Made by a program: the position numbers and the translations under genes
Shown here: one piece after another, positions 16,071 through 25,399 of the stretch
How positions within the stretch are numbered: position 1 is the stretch's first letter
How the letters are laid out: each line of letters begins with the position of its first letter
Notes under the pieces: generated by a model
Told to the model about the DNA's origin: nothing
Databases searched by the model: none
Seen by the model: the letters and a program-made list of their open reading frames with translations, nothing else
Source: Vibrio thalassae
GTDB lineage: Bacteria > Pseudomonadota > Gammaproteobacteria > Enterobacterales > Vibrionaceae
Direction: 5' to 3'
NCBI RefSeq assembly: GCF_900089835.1
Contig: NZ_OANU01000123.1
Span: 124,001 to 188,000 of the forward strand
DNA length: 64,000 nt

Positions 16071-16379
16071 ATGATTCAACAAACCATCGAGCAGAAGCTC
16101 CATCAAACTTTCAATCCCACACATTTAGACGTTCGCAATGAAAGTAACATGCACAATGTTCCGCCTGGCTCAGAGAGTCATTTTAAGGTCATTATCGTGA
16201 GTGATAGTTTCAATGGTGAGCGTCTTGTTGCAAGGCACCGTAAAGTCAATTCGGTTCTAGCGGATGAGCTAGCAGGCCCTGTTCATGCCTTAGCAATTCA
16301 TACTTATACACCGGAAGAGTGGAAAAAACAGAGCCAACTTGCGCCAGACAGTCCCAACTGCGCAGGCGGCGGTAAATAG
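16071..16379 (+). CDS. bolA: BolA-family protein
   Basis: BolA-type proteins partner with monothiol glutaredoxins and link iron-sulfur status with cell shape and stress. The 102-residue protein has the class II KH-like fold signature FKVIIVSDSFNGERLVARHRKVNSVLADEL, including the conserved histidine and GERLVARHR. It also has the LAIHTYTPEEW tail of true BolA rather than IbaG. AAGGAAG lies just upstream of the ATG. Confidence 0.92.
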   Translation: MIQQTIEQKLHQTFNPTHLDVRNESNMHNVPPGSESHFKVIIVSDSFNGERLVARHRKVNSVLADELAGPVHALAIHTYTPEEWKKQSQLAPDSPNCAGGGK

Positions 16380-16883
16380 CTCTATACTCTTTCGAGTTTT
16401 GGTGCAGGTCATTGCGTCGAGGTAACAACTCGACGAGTTAGCGATAAATCTTAGTTATCTATACATAAGTATTTGAATATGTAGCTACCACTTTGGTGGT
16501 AAATTATTAACAGCGTTTCAACATATAATGTTATGTGGTTTTGTTAGTGAGTAATGTTTCAGGATATGAATGGAGCAATAGCTTATTTTCAAAAGGGTTA
16601 ATAAGACTTTGTGCGATTGGTCAAAGTTATACATATTCGCAACCCTAGAGATAGCAAAAGTTTCGAAATAATGACCCCTTTGCTGTGATTCATCATGGCA
16701 TCCTCTTTGCAAATGATGCTAAACTACCGCACCAGAAAAATCTCGCAGTGATTCTATGACGAGATTGTTAAAGTGATGTTGCTGTCTTGGTGGTGCTAAA
16801 CCAAGGCTAGACACTCAATGTCGTGTCTATATGTTACGCAATTTTAAAGAATCTTTTTCCCGATAAAAGTAGTGCAAGTGCGT
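16380..16883 (+). other. Intergenic region and long leader before the nqr operon
   Basis: No gene is seen in these 504 bases. Several short stems occur: CGTCGAG/CTCGACG after bolA, TACCAC/GTGGTA near 16486-16500, AATCTCG/CGAGATT at 16739-16766, and TAGACAC/GTGTCTA near 16810-16828. A possible extended -10 element TGCTAAACT sits at 16717-16725, which would give nqrA a structured leader of about 150 nt. These are eye readings; no known riboswitch class is recognised. Confidence 0.4.
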
Positions 16884-18224
16884 ATGATTACAATAAAGAA
16901 GGGCTTGGATCTTCCTATCGCAGGAACTCCATCCCAGGTGATTAATGATGGTAAGTCCATCACTAAAGTCGCCTTGCTTGGCGAAGAGTACGTGGGTATG
17001 CGTCCAACAATGCATGTTCGCGTGGATGATGAAGTGAAAAAAGGTCAAGTTCTTTTTGAAGACAAAAAGAATCCTGGCGTGAAATTCACTTCTCCAGCAA
17101 GCGGTAAGATTATCGAAGTTAACCGTGGCGCGAAGCGTGTCCTACAATCTGTTGTGATTGAAGTGGCAGGCGACGAGCAAGTTACTTTCGATAGCTACAC
17201 AGTTGACCAATTAGCAGGTCTTGATCGCGATGTGATCAAAACTCAGCTGGTTGATTCAGGTATGTGGACTGCGTTGCGTACTCGTCCGTTTAGCAAGGTA
17301 CCGGCGATCGATTCAACGACTCAAGCGATTTTCGTAACTGCAATGGATACTAATCCACTTGCGGCTGAGCCAGAGTTGATTATCAATGAGCAAAAAGAGG
17401 CGTTCGTTGCAGGTCTTGACATTCTGTCTAAACTGACAGAAGGCAAAGTCTACGTCTGCAAAAAAGGAACGAGTCTGCCTCGTTCAACTCAATCCAATGT
17501 AGAAGAGCATGTTTTCAATGGTCCTCATCCAGCGGGTTTAGTTGGCACTCACATGCATTTCCTATATCCAGTTGGCGTTAATAACGTTGCTTGGAGCATT
17601 AATTATCAAGATGTGATTGCATTCGGTAAGCTCTTCACCACAGGCGAAATTTATACAGACCGTGTGATTTCACTTGCTGGCCCAGTGGTAAACAACCCAC
17701 GACTAGTCAGAACTCAAATTGGTGCAAGCCTAGAAGATGTGACTAATAACGAGCTAATGCCTGGTGAAGTTCGAATCATTTCTGGTTCTGTGCTAGCTGG
17801 TACTCAAGCGACTGGACCACATGCTTATCTTGGTCGTTATCATCAACAAGTTTCTGTATTGCGCGAAGGTCGTGATAAAGAACTATTTGGTTGGGCTACA
17901 CCAGGTAAGAACAAATTCTCGGTTACTCGTTCATTCTTAGGTCACCTATTCAAAGGTCAGTTGTTCAATATGACAACAACGACTAACGGTAGTGATCGTG
18001 CAATGGTTCCAATTGGCAACTACGAAAAAGTAATGCCGCTAGATATGGAACCAACGTTATTACTTCGTGATTTATGTGCTGGCGATCAAGACAGTGCTCA
18101 ACGTCTTGGTGCTCTAGAGCTAGACGAAGAAGATTTAGCGTTATGTACCTTTGTTTGTCCAGGTAAGTACGAATATGGTCAACTCCTACGTGAGTGCCTA
18201 GACAAGATTGAGAAGGAAGGGTAA
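16884..18224 (+). CDS. nqrA: Na+-translocating NADH:quinone reductase subunit A
   Basis: NqrA is the cytoplasmic-side, quinone-associated subunit of the sodium-pumping Nqr complex, the main respiratory NADH oxidase of vibrios. The protein of 446 residues begins MITIKKGLDLPIAGTP and has lipoyl-like strands (KGQVLFEDKKNPGVKFTSPASGKI). No membrane segment is visible. I start at ATG 16884, giving the standard Vibrio length, not the GTG at 16872. It is the first gene of nqrABCDEF. Confidence 0.96.
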   Translation: MITIKKGLDLPIAGTPSQVINDGKSITKVALLGEEYVGMRPTMHVRVDDEVKKGQVLFEDKKNPGVKFTSPASGKIIEVNRGAKRVLQSVVIEVAGDEQVTFDSYTVDQLAGLDRDVIKTQLVDSGMWTALRTRPFSKVPAIDSTTQAIFVTAMDTNPLAAEPELIINEQKEAFVAGLDILSKLTEGKVYVCKKGTSLPRSTQSNVEEHVFNGPHPAGLVGTHMHFLYPVGVNNVAWSINYQDVIAFGKLFTTGEIYTDRVISLAGPVVNNPRLVRTQIGASLEDVTNNELMPGEVRIISGSVLAGTQATGPHAYLGRYHQQVSVLREGRDKELFGWATPGKNKFSVTRSFLGHLFKGQLFNMTTTTNGSDRAMVPIGNYEKVMPLDMEPTLLLRDLCAGDQDSAQRLGALELDEEDLALCTFVCPGKYEYGQLLRECLDKIEKEG

Positions 18225-18227
18225 TCC

Positions 18228-19469
18228 ATGCTTAAGAAATTCCTCGAGGATATCGAGCATCATTTCGAGCCAGGTGGCAAGCACGAAAAGTGGTTTGCTC
18301 TGTACGAAGCAGCGGCGACGTTGTTCTACACGCCAGGTCTTGTAACGAAGCGTAGCTCGCACGTCCGTGACAGCGTTGACCTAAAACGCATCATGATTAT
18401 GGTTTGGTTCGCAGTGTTCCCAGCAATGTTCTGGGGTATGTACAATGCGGGTAACCAAGCAATTATGGCACTTAACCATCTATATTCGGGCGCAGAGCTT
18501 GCGAGTATTATCGATGGCAACTGGCACTACTGGCTAACCCAAGGCATTGGCGGCACGTTAGGTACTGATGCGGGTTGGGGCAGTAAGATGCTACTTGGTG
18601 CGACTTACTTCTTACCAATCTACGCAACAGTATTTATTGTTGGTGGTTTCTGGGAAGTATTGTTCTGTATGGTGCGCAAACACGAAGTAAACGAAGGCTT
18701 CTTTGTTACTTCAATTCTTTTCGCATTGATCGTTCCGCCAACACTTCCACTATGGCAAGCCGCTCTAGGTATTACCTTCGGTGTTGTTGTTGCTAAAGAA
18801 ATCTTTGGTGGTACTGGTCGTAACTTCCTTAACCCAGCACTTGCTGGTCGTGCGTTCCTATTCTTTGCTTACCCAGCACAAATCTCGGGTGACTTAGTAT
18901 GGGTTGCCGCTGACGGCTTCTCTGGTGCGACGGCGCTAAGCCAATGGGCACAAGGCGGTGAAGGTGCACTCGTTAATAACATCACTGGCCAAACTATTTC
19001 TTGGATGGATGCGTTTATCGGTAACATCCCGGGTTCAATCGGTGAAGTATCAACACTTGCACTTATGATCGGCGCTGCAATGATCGTTTACATGGGCATC
19101 GCTTCATGGCGCATCATTGCTGGTGTTATGGTTGGCATGATCGCAGTAGCGACGCTATTCAATGTTGTGGGTTCTGATACTAATGCGATGTTTGCAATGC
19201 CTTGGCATTGGCACCTTGTATTAGGTGGTTTTGCATTCGGTATGTTCTTTATGGCGACGGATCCAGTATCGGCTTCGTTCACTAATAACGGCAAGTGGGC
19301 TTACGGTATTCTGATCGGCGCAATGTGTGTCATGATCCGTGTTGTTAACCCTGCATACCCTGAAGGTATGATGCTAGCAATCCTATTTGCTAACTTGTTC
19401 GCACCGCTATTCGACCACTTTGTGATCGAGAAGAACGTTAAACGGAGAGAAGCACGCTATGGCAAGTAA
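18228..19469 (+). CDS. nqrB: Na+-NQR subunit B
   Basis: NqrB is a polytopic membrane subunit holding covalent FMN and riboflavin and forming part of the Na+ path. The 413-residue protein has about ten hydrophobic segments. The flavinylation site is Thr235 in DGFSGATALSQW, modified by ApbE, encoded downstream. GAAGG precedes the ATG, and the nqrC start lies inside its last codons (11-base overlap). Confidence 0.96.
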   Translation: MLKKFLEDIEHHFEPGGKHEKWFALYEAAATLFYTPGLVTKRSSHVRDSVDLKRIMIMVWFAVFPAMFWGMYNAGNQAIMALNHLYSGAELASIIDGNWHYWLTQGIGGTLGTDAGWGSKMLLGATYFLPIYATVFIVGGFWEVLFCMVRKHEVNEGFFVTSILFALIVPPTLPLWQAALGITFGVVVAKEIFGGTGRNFLNPALAGRAFLFFAYPAQISGDLVWVAADGFSGATALSQWAQGGEGALVNNITGQTISWMDAFIGNIPGSIGEVSTLALMIGAAMIVYMGIASWRIIAGVMVGMIAVATLFNVVGSDTNAMFAMPWHWHLVLGGFAFGMFFMATDPVSASFTNNGKWAYGILIGAMCVMIRVVNPAYPEGMMLAILFANLFAPLFDHFVIEKNVKRREARYGK

Positions 19470-20226
19470 TAACGATAGCATTAAAAAGACGCTGTTTGTT
19501 GTTATCGCATTGAGCTTAGTTTGCTCAATTGTCGTCTCGACCTCAGCCGTCTTCCTAAAAGACAAACAAGTTGCTAACGCTAAATTAGATAAGCAGTCAA
19601 AGATTGTTGAAGTCGCTGGTATCAAGGCTAAAGGTTCTGTTGCAGAGCTTTACCATGAGTACATCGAACCGCGTTTGGTTGATTTCAAAACGGGTAAATT
19701 TGTTGAAGGTGATGCAGAGGCTTATGATCAGCGTCGTGCAGCTAAAGATCCCGCAGAATCTATTCGCCTTACAGCTGATGAAGATAAAGCTAAGATCTTA
19801 CGTCGTGCCAACATAGGTACGGTATACCTAGTTAAGCAAGACGACAAAGTGACCAGCGTAATTCTACCAGTTCACGGCAATGGATTATGGTCTATGATGT
19901 ACGCGTTTGTCGCAGTTAGGACTGATGGCAATACAGTTAACGGTATTACCTACTACGAACAAGGCGAAACTCCAGGATTGGGCGGCGAAGTCGAGAACCC
20001 ATCTTGGCGTGCTCAGTTTGTTGGTAAGAAACTGTATGATGATAATTTCAAGCCTGCACTTAAGGTCGTTAAAGGTGGTGCTCCTGAGAATTCAGAGTAC
20101 GCGGTTGATGGCTTATCTGGTGCGACTCTGACTGCAAATGGCGTTCAAGGGACATTTAACTTCTGGTTGGGTGAGATGGGGTTTGGTCCTTTCCTCACAA
20201 ACGTACGTAACGGAGGTCTAAACTGA
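19459..20226 (+). CDS. nqrC: Na+-NQR subunit C
   Basis: NqrC has one N-terminal membrane anchor (residues 10-33) and a periplasmic FMN-binding domain. The covalent FMN attachment threonine is residue 223 in VDGLSGATLT. At 255 residues it is of normal length. It overlaps nqrB by 11 bases, and its stop overlaps the nqrD start (TGATG), consistent with tight coupling in the operon. Confidence 0.96.
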   Translation: MASNNDSIKKTLFVVIALSLVCSIVVSTSAVFLKDKQVANAKLDKQSKIVEVAGIKAKGSVAELYHEYIEPRLVDFKTGKFVEGDAEAYDQRRAAKDPAESIRLTADEDKAKILRRANIGTVYLVKQDDKVTSVILPVHGNGLWSMMYAFVAVRTDGNTVNGITYYEQGETPGLGGEVENPSWRAQFVGKKLYDDNFKPALKVVKGGAPENSEYAVDGLSGATLTANGVQGTFNFWLGEMGFGPFLTNVRNGGLN

Positions 20227-20858
20227 TGTCTGATGCTAAAGAAATGAAAAAGAGCTTGTTTGCACCGGTGATCGACAACAACCCGATCGCGTTGCAAGTT
20301 CTTGGTGTTTGTTCTGCGTTAGCGGTGACTACCAAACTAGAGACGGCGTTCGTAATGACAATTGCGGTTATATTCGTAACAGCATTGTCGAACTTGTTTG
20401 TCTCTCTTATTCGTAACCATATGCCAAATAGTGTGCGTATTATCGTACAAATGGCTATTATCGCCTCGCTGGTAATCGTGGTCGACCAAGTGCTAAAAGC
20501 ATATCTTTATGATATCTCAAAGCAGCTCTCTGTTTTCGTAAGCTTGATTATCACAAACTGTATCGTAATGGGACGTGCGGAAGCGTATGCGATGAAATCT
20601 GCGCCACTACCTTCTTTTATTGATGGTATCGGTAATGGTCTAGGCTATGGTTTTGTATTGTTAACTGTTGCATTTTTCCGTGAACTTCTTGGTTCTGGTA
20701 AGCTATTTGGCGTGGAAGTTCTGCCACTAGTCAGTAATGGTGGTTGGTATCAACCAAACGGAATGATGCTTTTGGCACCTTCAGCGTTCTTCCTAATCGG
20801 CTTTATGATCTGGGCAATTCGCACGTTAAAGCCAGAACAAGTAGAAGCGAAGGAGTAA
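20226..20858 (+). CDS. nqrD: Na+-NQR subunit D
   Basis: NqrD is a six-helix membrane subunit related to RnfE. Together with NqrE it coordinates an intramembrane iron-sulfur centre and helps shuttle Na+. The 210 residues include NCIVMGRAEAYAMKS, which holds the conserved cysteine, and NGLGYGFVLLTVAFFRELLGSGKLFG. The start codon overlaps the nqrC stop. Confidence 0.96.
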   Translation: MSDAKEMKKSLFAPVIDNNPIALQVLGVCSALAVTTKLETAFVMTIAVIFVTALSNLFVSLIRNHMPNSVRIIVQMAIIASLVIVVDQVLKAYLYDISKQLSVFVSLIITNCIVMGRAEAYAMKSAPLPSFIDGIGNGLGYGFVLLTVAFFRELLGSGKLFGVEVLPLVSNGGWYQPNGMMLLAPSAFFLIGFMIWAIRTLKPEQVEAKE

Positions 20859-20865
20859 GGTAGTC

Positions 20866-21462
20866 ATGGAACATTATATTAGCTTGCTAGTTAAGTCGAT
20901 TTTCATTGAAAACTTAGCGCTTTCTTTCTTCTTAGGTATGTGTACATTCCTTGCGGTATCGAAGAAAGTTAAGACTTCATTTGGTCTAGGTGTAGCAGTT
21001 ATCGTTGTTCTTACCGTCGCGGTACCAGTGAACAACCTTCTTTACAATCTAGTACTAAGAGAAAACGCTCTGGTTCCGGGTGTCGACCTTAGCTTCTTGA
21101 ACTTTATTACCTTTATCGGTGTAATCGCAGCGCTAGTACAAATCCTTGAGATGGTACTAGACCGCTTCTTTCCACCTTTGTATAACGCACTGGGTATCTT
21201 CCTACCGCTAATCACGGTGAACTGTGCGATCTTTGGTGGCGTATCATTTATGGTACAACGTGATTACAACTTTGCAGAATCTGTCGTTTATGGCTTTGGT
21301 TCTGGTGTGGGTTGGATGCTAGCTATCGTAGCGCTAGCAGGTATCCGTGAGAAGATGAAGTACTCTGACGTTCCTCCTGGGCTTCGTGGTCTTGGTATCA
21401 CGTTTATCTCAGTAGGCCTGATGGCACTGGGCTTCATGTCATTCTCTGGTGTTCAACTGTAA
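20866..21462 (+). CDS. nqrE: Na+-NQR subunit E
   Basis: NqrE is the six-helix partner of NqrD, related to RnfA. The 198-residue protein has both conserved cysteine regions: SFFLGMCTFLAVSKKV and LITVNCAIFGGVSF, the ligands of the membrane iron-sulfur site. It follows nqrD by seven bases. Confidence 0.96.
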   Translation: MEHYISLLVKSIFIENLALSFFLGMCTFLAVSKKVKTSFGLGVAVIVVLTVAVPVNNLLYNLVLRENALVPGVDLSFLNFITFIGVIAALVQILEMVLDRFFPPLYNALGIFLPLITVNCAIFGGVSFMVQRDYNFAESVVYGFGSGVGWMLAIVALAGIREKMKYSDVPPGLRGLGITFISVGLMALGFMSFSGVQL

Positions 21463-21479
21463 GGTATAAGGAATAGTCA

Positions 21480-22703
21480 ATGGACATTATTCTAGGTGTA
21501 GTGATGTTTACGCTGATTGTTCTAGCCCTAGTTTTGGTGATTTTGTTCGCCAAATCTAAGCTAGTACCAACAGGCGACATCATAATCTCTGTAAACGAAA
21601 ACCCTGATCTCGCGATCACCACACAACCAGGTGGCAAACTGTTGAATGCACTAGCGGGCGCTGGCGTATTCGTATCATCAGCTTGTGGTGGTGGTGGCTC
21701 TTGTGGTCAGTGTCGCGTAAAAGTGAAATCTGGCGGTGGTGACATTCTTCCTACTGAGCTTGATCACATCTCTAAAGGTGAAGCTCGTGAAGGTGAGCGT
21801 CTCGCTTGTCAGGTTGCAATGAAAACGGACATGGACATCGAGCTTCCAGAAGAGATCTTCGGTGTTAAGAAGTGGGAATGTACTGTTATCTCTAACGATA
21901 ACAAAGCAACCTTCATCAAAGAGCTTAAGCTTCAGATTCCAGATGGCGAATCAGTACCTTTCCGTGCTGGTGGTTACATCCAGATTGAAGCACCTGCTCA
22001 CCATGTTAAATACTCTGATTTCGACGTGCCTGAAGAGTACCGTGAAGACTGGGACAAGTTTAACCTGTTCCGTTACGAGTCAGTGGTTAATGAAGAGTGC
22101 ATCCGTGCATACTCAATGGCTAACTACCCAGAAGAAGAAGGCATTATTATGCTGAACGTGCGTATCGCTACGCCGCCGCCTAATAATCCTGATGTACCAC
22201 CGGGTATCATGTCGTCGTTCATCTGGTCACTGAAAGAGGGTGACAAGTGTACGATTTCAGGTCCATTTGGTGAGTTCTTCGCGAAAGAAACTGACAATGA
22301 AATGGTCTTCATCGGTGGTGGTGCTGGTATGGCTCCAATGCGCTCACACATCTTTGACCAACTTAAGCGTCTGAAGTCTAAGCGTAAGATGTCTTTCTGG
22401 TATGGTGCGCGTTCTGTACGTGAAATGTTCTATGTAGAAGATTTCGACGGCCTGCAGGCTGAGAACGATAACTTCCAGTGGCACGTTGCTCTGTCTGACC
22501 CTATGCCAGAAGATAACTGGGATGGTTACACAGGCTTCATCCACAACGTAATCTATGAGAACTACCTCAAAGATCACGAAGCTCCAGAAGATTGTGAATA
22601 CTACATGTGTGGTCCACCAATGATGAACGCGGCTGTAATCGGCATGCTAAAAGATCTTGGTGTAGAAGATGAAAACATCCTTCTAGATGACTTCGGTGGT
22701 TAA
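21480..22703 (+). CDS. nqrF: Na+-NQR subunit F (NADH-oxidising)
   Basis: NqrF is the electron entry point: NADH to FAD to a 2Fe-2S cluster. Residues 1-25 form a membrane anchor. The ferredoxin domain ligates the cluster through Cys69, Cys75, Cys78 and Cys110 (CGGGGSCGQC and GERLACQ). The FAD domain carries RAYSMANYP, and the NADH domain FIGGGAGMAPMRSH and YYMCGPPMM. The 407-residue length is standard. A strong terminator follows. Confidence 0.97.
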   Translation: MDIILGVVMFTLIVLALVLVILFAKSKLVPTGDIIISVNENPDLAITTQPGGKLLNALAGAGVFVSSACGGGGSCGQCRVKVKSGGGDILPTELDHISKGEAREGERLACQVAMKTDMDIELPEEIFGVKKWECTVISNDNKATFIKELKLQIPDGESVPFRAGGYIQIEAPAHHVKYSDFDVPEEYREDWDKFNLFRYESVVNEECIRAYSMANYPEEEGIIMLNVRIATPPPNNPDVPPGIMSSFIWSLKEGDKCTISGPFGEFFAKETDNEMVFIGGGAGMAPMRSHIFDQLKRLKSKRKMSFWYGARSVREMFYVEDFDGLQAENDNFQWHVALSDPMPEDNWDGYTGFIHNVIYENYLKDHEAPEDCEYYMCGPPMMNAAVIGMLKDLGVEDENILLDDFGG

Positions 22704-22722
22704 TCTTCATTGAAGGATCGAC

Positions 22723-22757
22723 ATGGCTGGCTCATGTGAGCCAGCCATTTGTATTTT
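22723..22757 (+). terminator. Terminator of the nqrABCDEF operon
   Basis: ATGGCTGGCTCA and TGAGCCAGCCAT form a perfect 12-bp stem with a 2-base loop, followed by TTTGTATTTT. apbE therefore likely has its own promoter in the following 110 bases. Confidence 0.85.
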
Positions 22758-22795
22758 CATAGAGACCATAATTCTTCAATTTAAGTTTCTGAAAC

Positions 22796-22840
22796 TATTT
22801 ACGTTTGTCTAAGCCTCATTGATAACGACAAACGTAAATA
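22796..22840. repeat. 14-bp inverted repeat upstream of apbE
   Basis: TATTTACGTTTGTC at 22796-22809 and its exact complement GACAAACGTAAATA at 22827-22840 flank 17 bases, ending 25 bases before the apbE start. No T-tract follows, so it is more likely a leader stem or an operator pair than a terminator. Confidence 0.6.
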
Positions 22841-22865
22841 CTTTTGACAGTAGGTAAGTAAAGGT

Positions 22866-23891
22866 ATGTTTCATCTAGCTAAATATATAAAGCTAATGGC
22901 AGTCGCACTATTCGCGACGATAATTTTATCTGGTTGCGGCGACAATCGTGAACAGGTGCATCTAAGTGGTCCAACAATGGGCACGATCTACAATGTGAAA
23001 TACATTGTTACTGACACGTCTCCAAAACCAGAAGTAATTCAAGCAGAGATCAATCGATTACTGGAAGAAGTAAACGATCAGATGTCAACATATCGCCAAG
23101 ATTCGGAATTGAGTCGCTTTAACCGCTATTATGGCAAAGAACCGTTCCCTGTTTCACGTCAAACTGCGCTTGTGGTTAATGAAGCGATTCGTTTGAATGC
23201 TGTCACACAGGGCGCTTTGGATGTAACCGTAGGGCCGCTCGTTAATTTGTGGGGTTTTGGACCAGAAGCTCGTCCGGAAGTCGTTCCTAGTGATGAAGAA
23301 CTAGCGGCTCGTAAAGCACAAACCGGAATTAAGCATTTGTCGGCAACGGATACCACACTGAGAAAAGACCTTCGTAGTTTGTATGTTGACTTGTCTACCA
23401 TTGCCAAAGGCTGGGGTGTTGATGTCTTAGCCGATTACCTTGAGAGTATTGGGATTCAAGACTACATGGTTGAAGTAGGCGGCGAAATGCGTCTAAAAGG
23501 TCTTAATCGTGATAATGTTAGATGGCGCATTGCGATTGAAAAACCGACGGTTGACGAACGCAGTGTCCAAGAGATTATCGAACCTGGAGATATGGCGATT
23601 GCAACGTCAGGCGACTACCGTAATTACTTCGAAAAAGACGGTGTTCGTTACTCTCATATCATCGATCCGACAACGGGCAAGCCTATCCACAATAAAGTGG
23701 TGTCGGTGACAGTTTTGGATAAATCATCGATGACTGCAGATGGTCTAGCAACAGGTCTGATGGTTTTGGGTGAAGAGAAAGCTTTAGAGATAGCTGAGAA
23801 AAATAATATTCCAGCTTTTATAATAGTTAAAACAGAAGACGGTTTTGAAGAGTTTGCATCAGAAGCGTTTAAACCTTATCTGAACAAGTAA
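22866..23891 (+). CDS. apbE: FAD:protein FMN transferase
   Basis: ApbE transfers FMN from FAD to threonines of NqrB and NqrC. The 341-residue precursor is a lipoprotein: hydrophobic segment ending in LSGC, Cys24. Motifs include GPTMGTIYNVKY, MSTYRQDSELSRFN, GGEMRLKG and the Mg/FAD-binding SHIIDPTTGKP and MTADGLATGLMVLG. It lies between the complex it flavinylates and nqrM, 12 bases from the latter, a functionally consistent arrangement. A shorter start at residue 11 is possible. Confidence 0.95.
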   Translation: MFHLAKYIKLMAVALFATIILSGCGDNREQVHLSGPTMGTIYNVKYIVTDTSPKPEVIQAEINRLLEEVNDQMSTYRQDSELSRFNRYYGKEPFPVSRQTALVVNEAIRLNAVTQGALDVTVGPLVNLWGFGPEARPEVVPSDEELAARKAQTGIKHLSATDTTLRKDLRSLYVDLSTIAKGWGVDVLADYLESIGIQDYMVEVGGEMRLKGLNRDNVRWRIAIEKPTVDERSVQEIIEPGDMAIATSGDYRNYFEKDGVRYSHIIDPTTGKPIHNKVVSVTVLDKSSMTADGLATGLMVLGEEKALEIAEKNNIPAFIIVKTEDGFEEFASEAFKPYLNK

Positions 23892-23903
23892 CGGGTCAAT
23901 CAC

Positions 23904-24137
23904 ATGAATACATTTTTAATTACGTTTGGTGTTTTCTTAGTGGTCATTGCTGCCATGTCGATTGGCTATATTATCCAAAAGAAAGTGGTGAAAGGCAGCT
24001 GTGGCGGTTTGGGCGCTGTAGGTATTGATAAAGTATGTAACTGTCCAGAACCATGTGATGCACGTAAGAAACGTGAAGCACGTGAACAAGCTCGCGCAGA
24101 AAAACTAGCTGCGTGGGAAAAAGATCGTATTGCTTAA
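23904..24137 (+). CDS. nqrM: Na+-NQR maturation protein NqrM
   Basis: NqrM is a small membrane protein needed to insert the NqrD/E iron centre. The 77 residues have one N-terminal membrane helix (about 3-24) and four conserved cysteines, Cys33, 45, 47 and 51, in GSCGGLGAVG and VCNCPEPCD. A charged tail follows (REAREQARAEK). It is in an operon with apbE. Confidence 0.94.
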   Translation: MNTFLITFGVFLVVIAAMSIGYIIQKKVVKGSCGGLGAVGIDKVCNCPEPCDARKKREAREQARAEKLAAWEKDRIA

Positions 24138-24200
24138 CGCAGAATTGCGTAGAAATATGGGTTATCGATGGTGTAAACGGCGACGACCTTAGTATGAGTG

Positions 24201-24235
24201 AAAAGACCAGAGTATGACTCTGGTCTTTTTGTTTT
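24201..24235 (+). terminator. Terminator of apbE-nqrM
   Basis: AAAGACCAGAGT and ACTCTGGTCTTT form a 12-bp stem around ATG, followed by TTGTTTT. Confidence 0.88.
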
Positions 24236-24263
24236 GCTAACCAGAAAACTCGGCGTATAATTG

Positions 24264-24283
24264 AACTGTATAAATAAACAGTT
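24264..24283. promoter_or_regulatory. LexA box upstream of dinB
   Basis: AACTGTATAAATAAACAGTT is a full CTGT-N8-ACAG SOS operator, 10 bases before the dinB start codon. It is the expected site for LexA repression of the polymerase gene. Confidence 0.9.
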
Positions 24284-24292
24284 GTGTGAGAC

Positions 24293-25363
24293 GTGTCTGA
24301 TAAAATACGAAAATTCATCCATGTCGATATGGATTGCTTTTATGCAGCCGTCGAAACGCGTGATAACCTACATTATCGAGGCAAAGCTCTAGCTGTTGGG
24401 GGGAGTGAGCGACAACGCGGCGTGATAAGTACGTGCAACTATGAGGCTCGAAAGTTTGGTGTCCGCTCGGCGATGCCTACGGCACAAGCATTGAAACTGT
24501 GTCCACACTTGTTGCTTGTGCCGGGTCGAATGCAAGTCTATAAAGAGACTTCGGTAAAAATCCGTGAGATATTCTCGCGTTATACGCCGTTAATTGAGCC
24601 ACTTTCTTTAGACGAAGCGTATTTGGACGTGACAGATTCGCCCCATTGTCAGAATTCGGCCACCCTTATTGCAGAAGCGATTCGCAGCGATATCTGGAAT
24701 GAATTGCAACTCACAGCGTCTGCAGGAGTTGCACCGTTAAAGTTTTTAGCAAAAATTGCCTCTGATATGAATAAGCCTAATGGCCAGTTTGTTATACCGC
24801 CAGATAGAGTCCAGGCGGTTATTGATGAACTTGATCTTGGTAAAATTCCTGGAGTCGGTAAGGTAAGTCTTGAAAAGTTAAACAAAGCGGGGCTTTTTAC
24901 GTGCTTAGACGTGAGAAATAGTGATTATCGAGACTTAATAGTGCGTTTTGGTCGACTCGGCGCTTCTCTATGGAAAAAGAGTCACGGTATTGATGAGCGT
25001 GAAGTTGTCGTCGAACGAGAGCGTAAGTCCATCGGTGTCGAACGCACATTTAGCACTAATATTTCAAGCTTTGAGCAATGCTGGCAGATGATAGAAGAAA
25101 AGTTGTATCCTGAATTGGATATGCGACTCTCTAAAGCCAAGCCAAAACGTAATGTTATCAAACAAGGTATCAAGGTGAAGTTTGCTGACTTCAAACAGAC
25201 GACGATCGAGCACGTACACAATAGACTGGACTTAGCTTATTTTAAAGATTTACTTCGTGAGGTGTTGGAGCGCCAACAAGGTAGAGAAATTCGCTTGCTA
25301 GGGTTAAGTGTGATGTTAGAGCCATTAGAACAAGCCCGACAATTGACCATGTTTGAAGACTGA
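24293..25363 (+). CDS. dinB: DNA polymerase IV
   Basis: DinB is the Y-family translesion polymerase induced in the SOS response. The 356-residue protein carries the catalytic carboxylates in HVDMDCFYAAVE and SLDEAYLDV (Asp107-Glu108). It also has the steric-gate region around Phe16-Tyr17 and the helix-hairpin-helix GKIPGVGKVSLEKL. The C-terminus RQLTMFED resembles the beta-clamp-binding end. The start is GTG at 24293, immediately after a LexA box. Confidence 0.96.
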   Translation: MSDKIRKFIHVDMDCFYAAVETRDNLHYRGKALAVGGSERQRGVISTCNYEARKFGVRSAMPTAQALKLCPHLLLVPGRMQVYKETSVKIREIFSRYTPLIEPLSLDEAYLDVTDSPHCQNSATLIAEAIRSDIWNELQLTASAGVAPLKFLAKIASDMNKPNGQFVIPPDRVQAVIDELDLGKIPGVGKVSLEKLNKAGLFTCLDVRNSDYRDLIVRFGRLGASLWKKSHGIDEREVVVERERKSIGVERTFSTNISSFEQCWQMIEEKLYPELDMRLSKAKPKRNVIKQGIKVKFADFKQTTIEHVHNRLDLAYFKDLLREVLERQQGREIRLLGLSVMLEPLEQARQLTMFED

Positions 25364-25399
25364 TTTTTGTTTGTACCCCTCATTGTGTTAAGGAACCAA

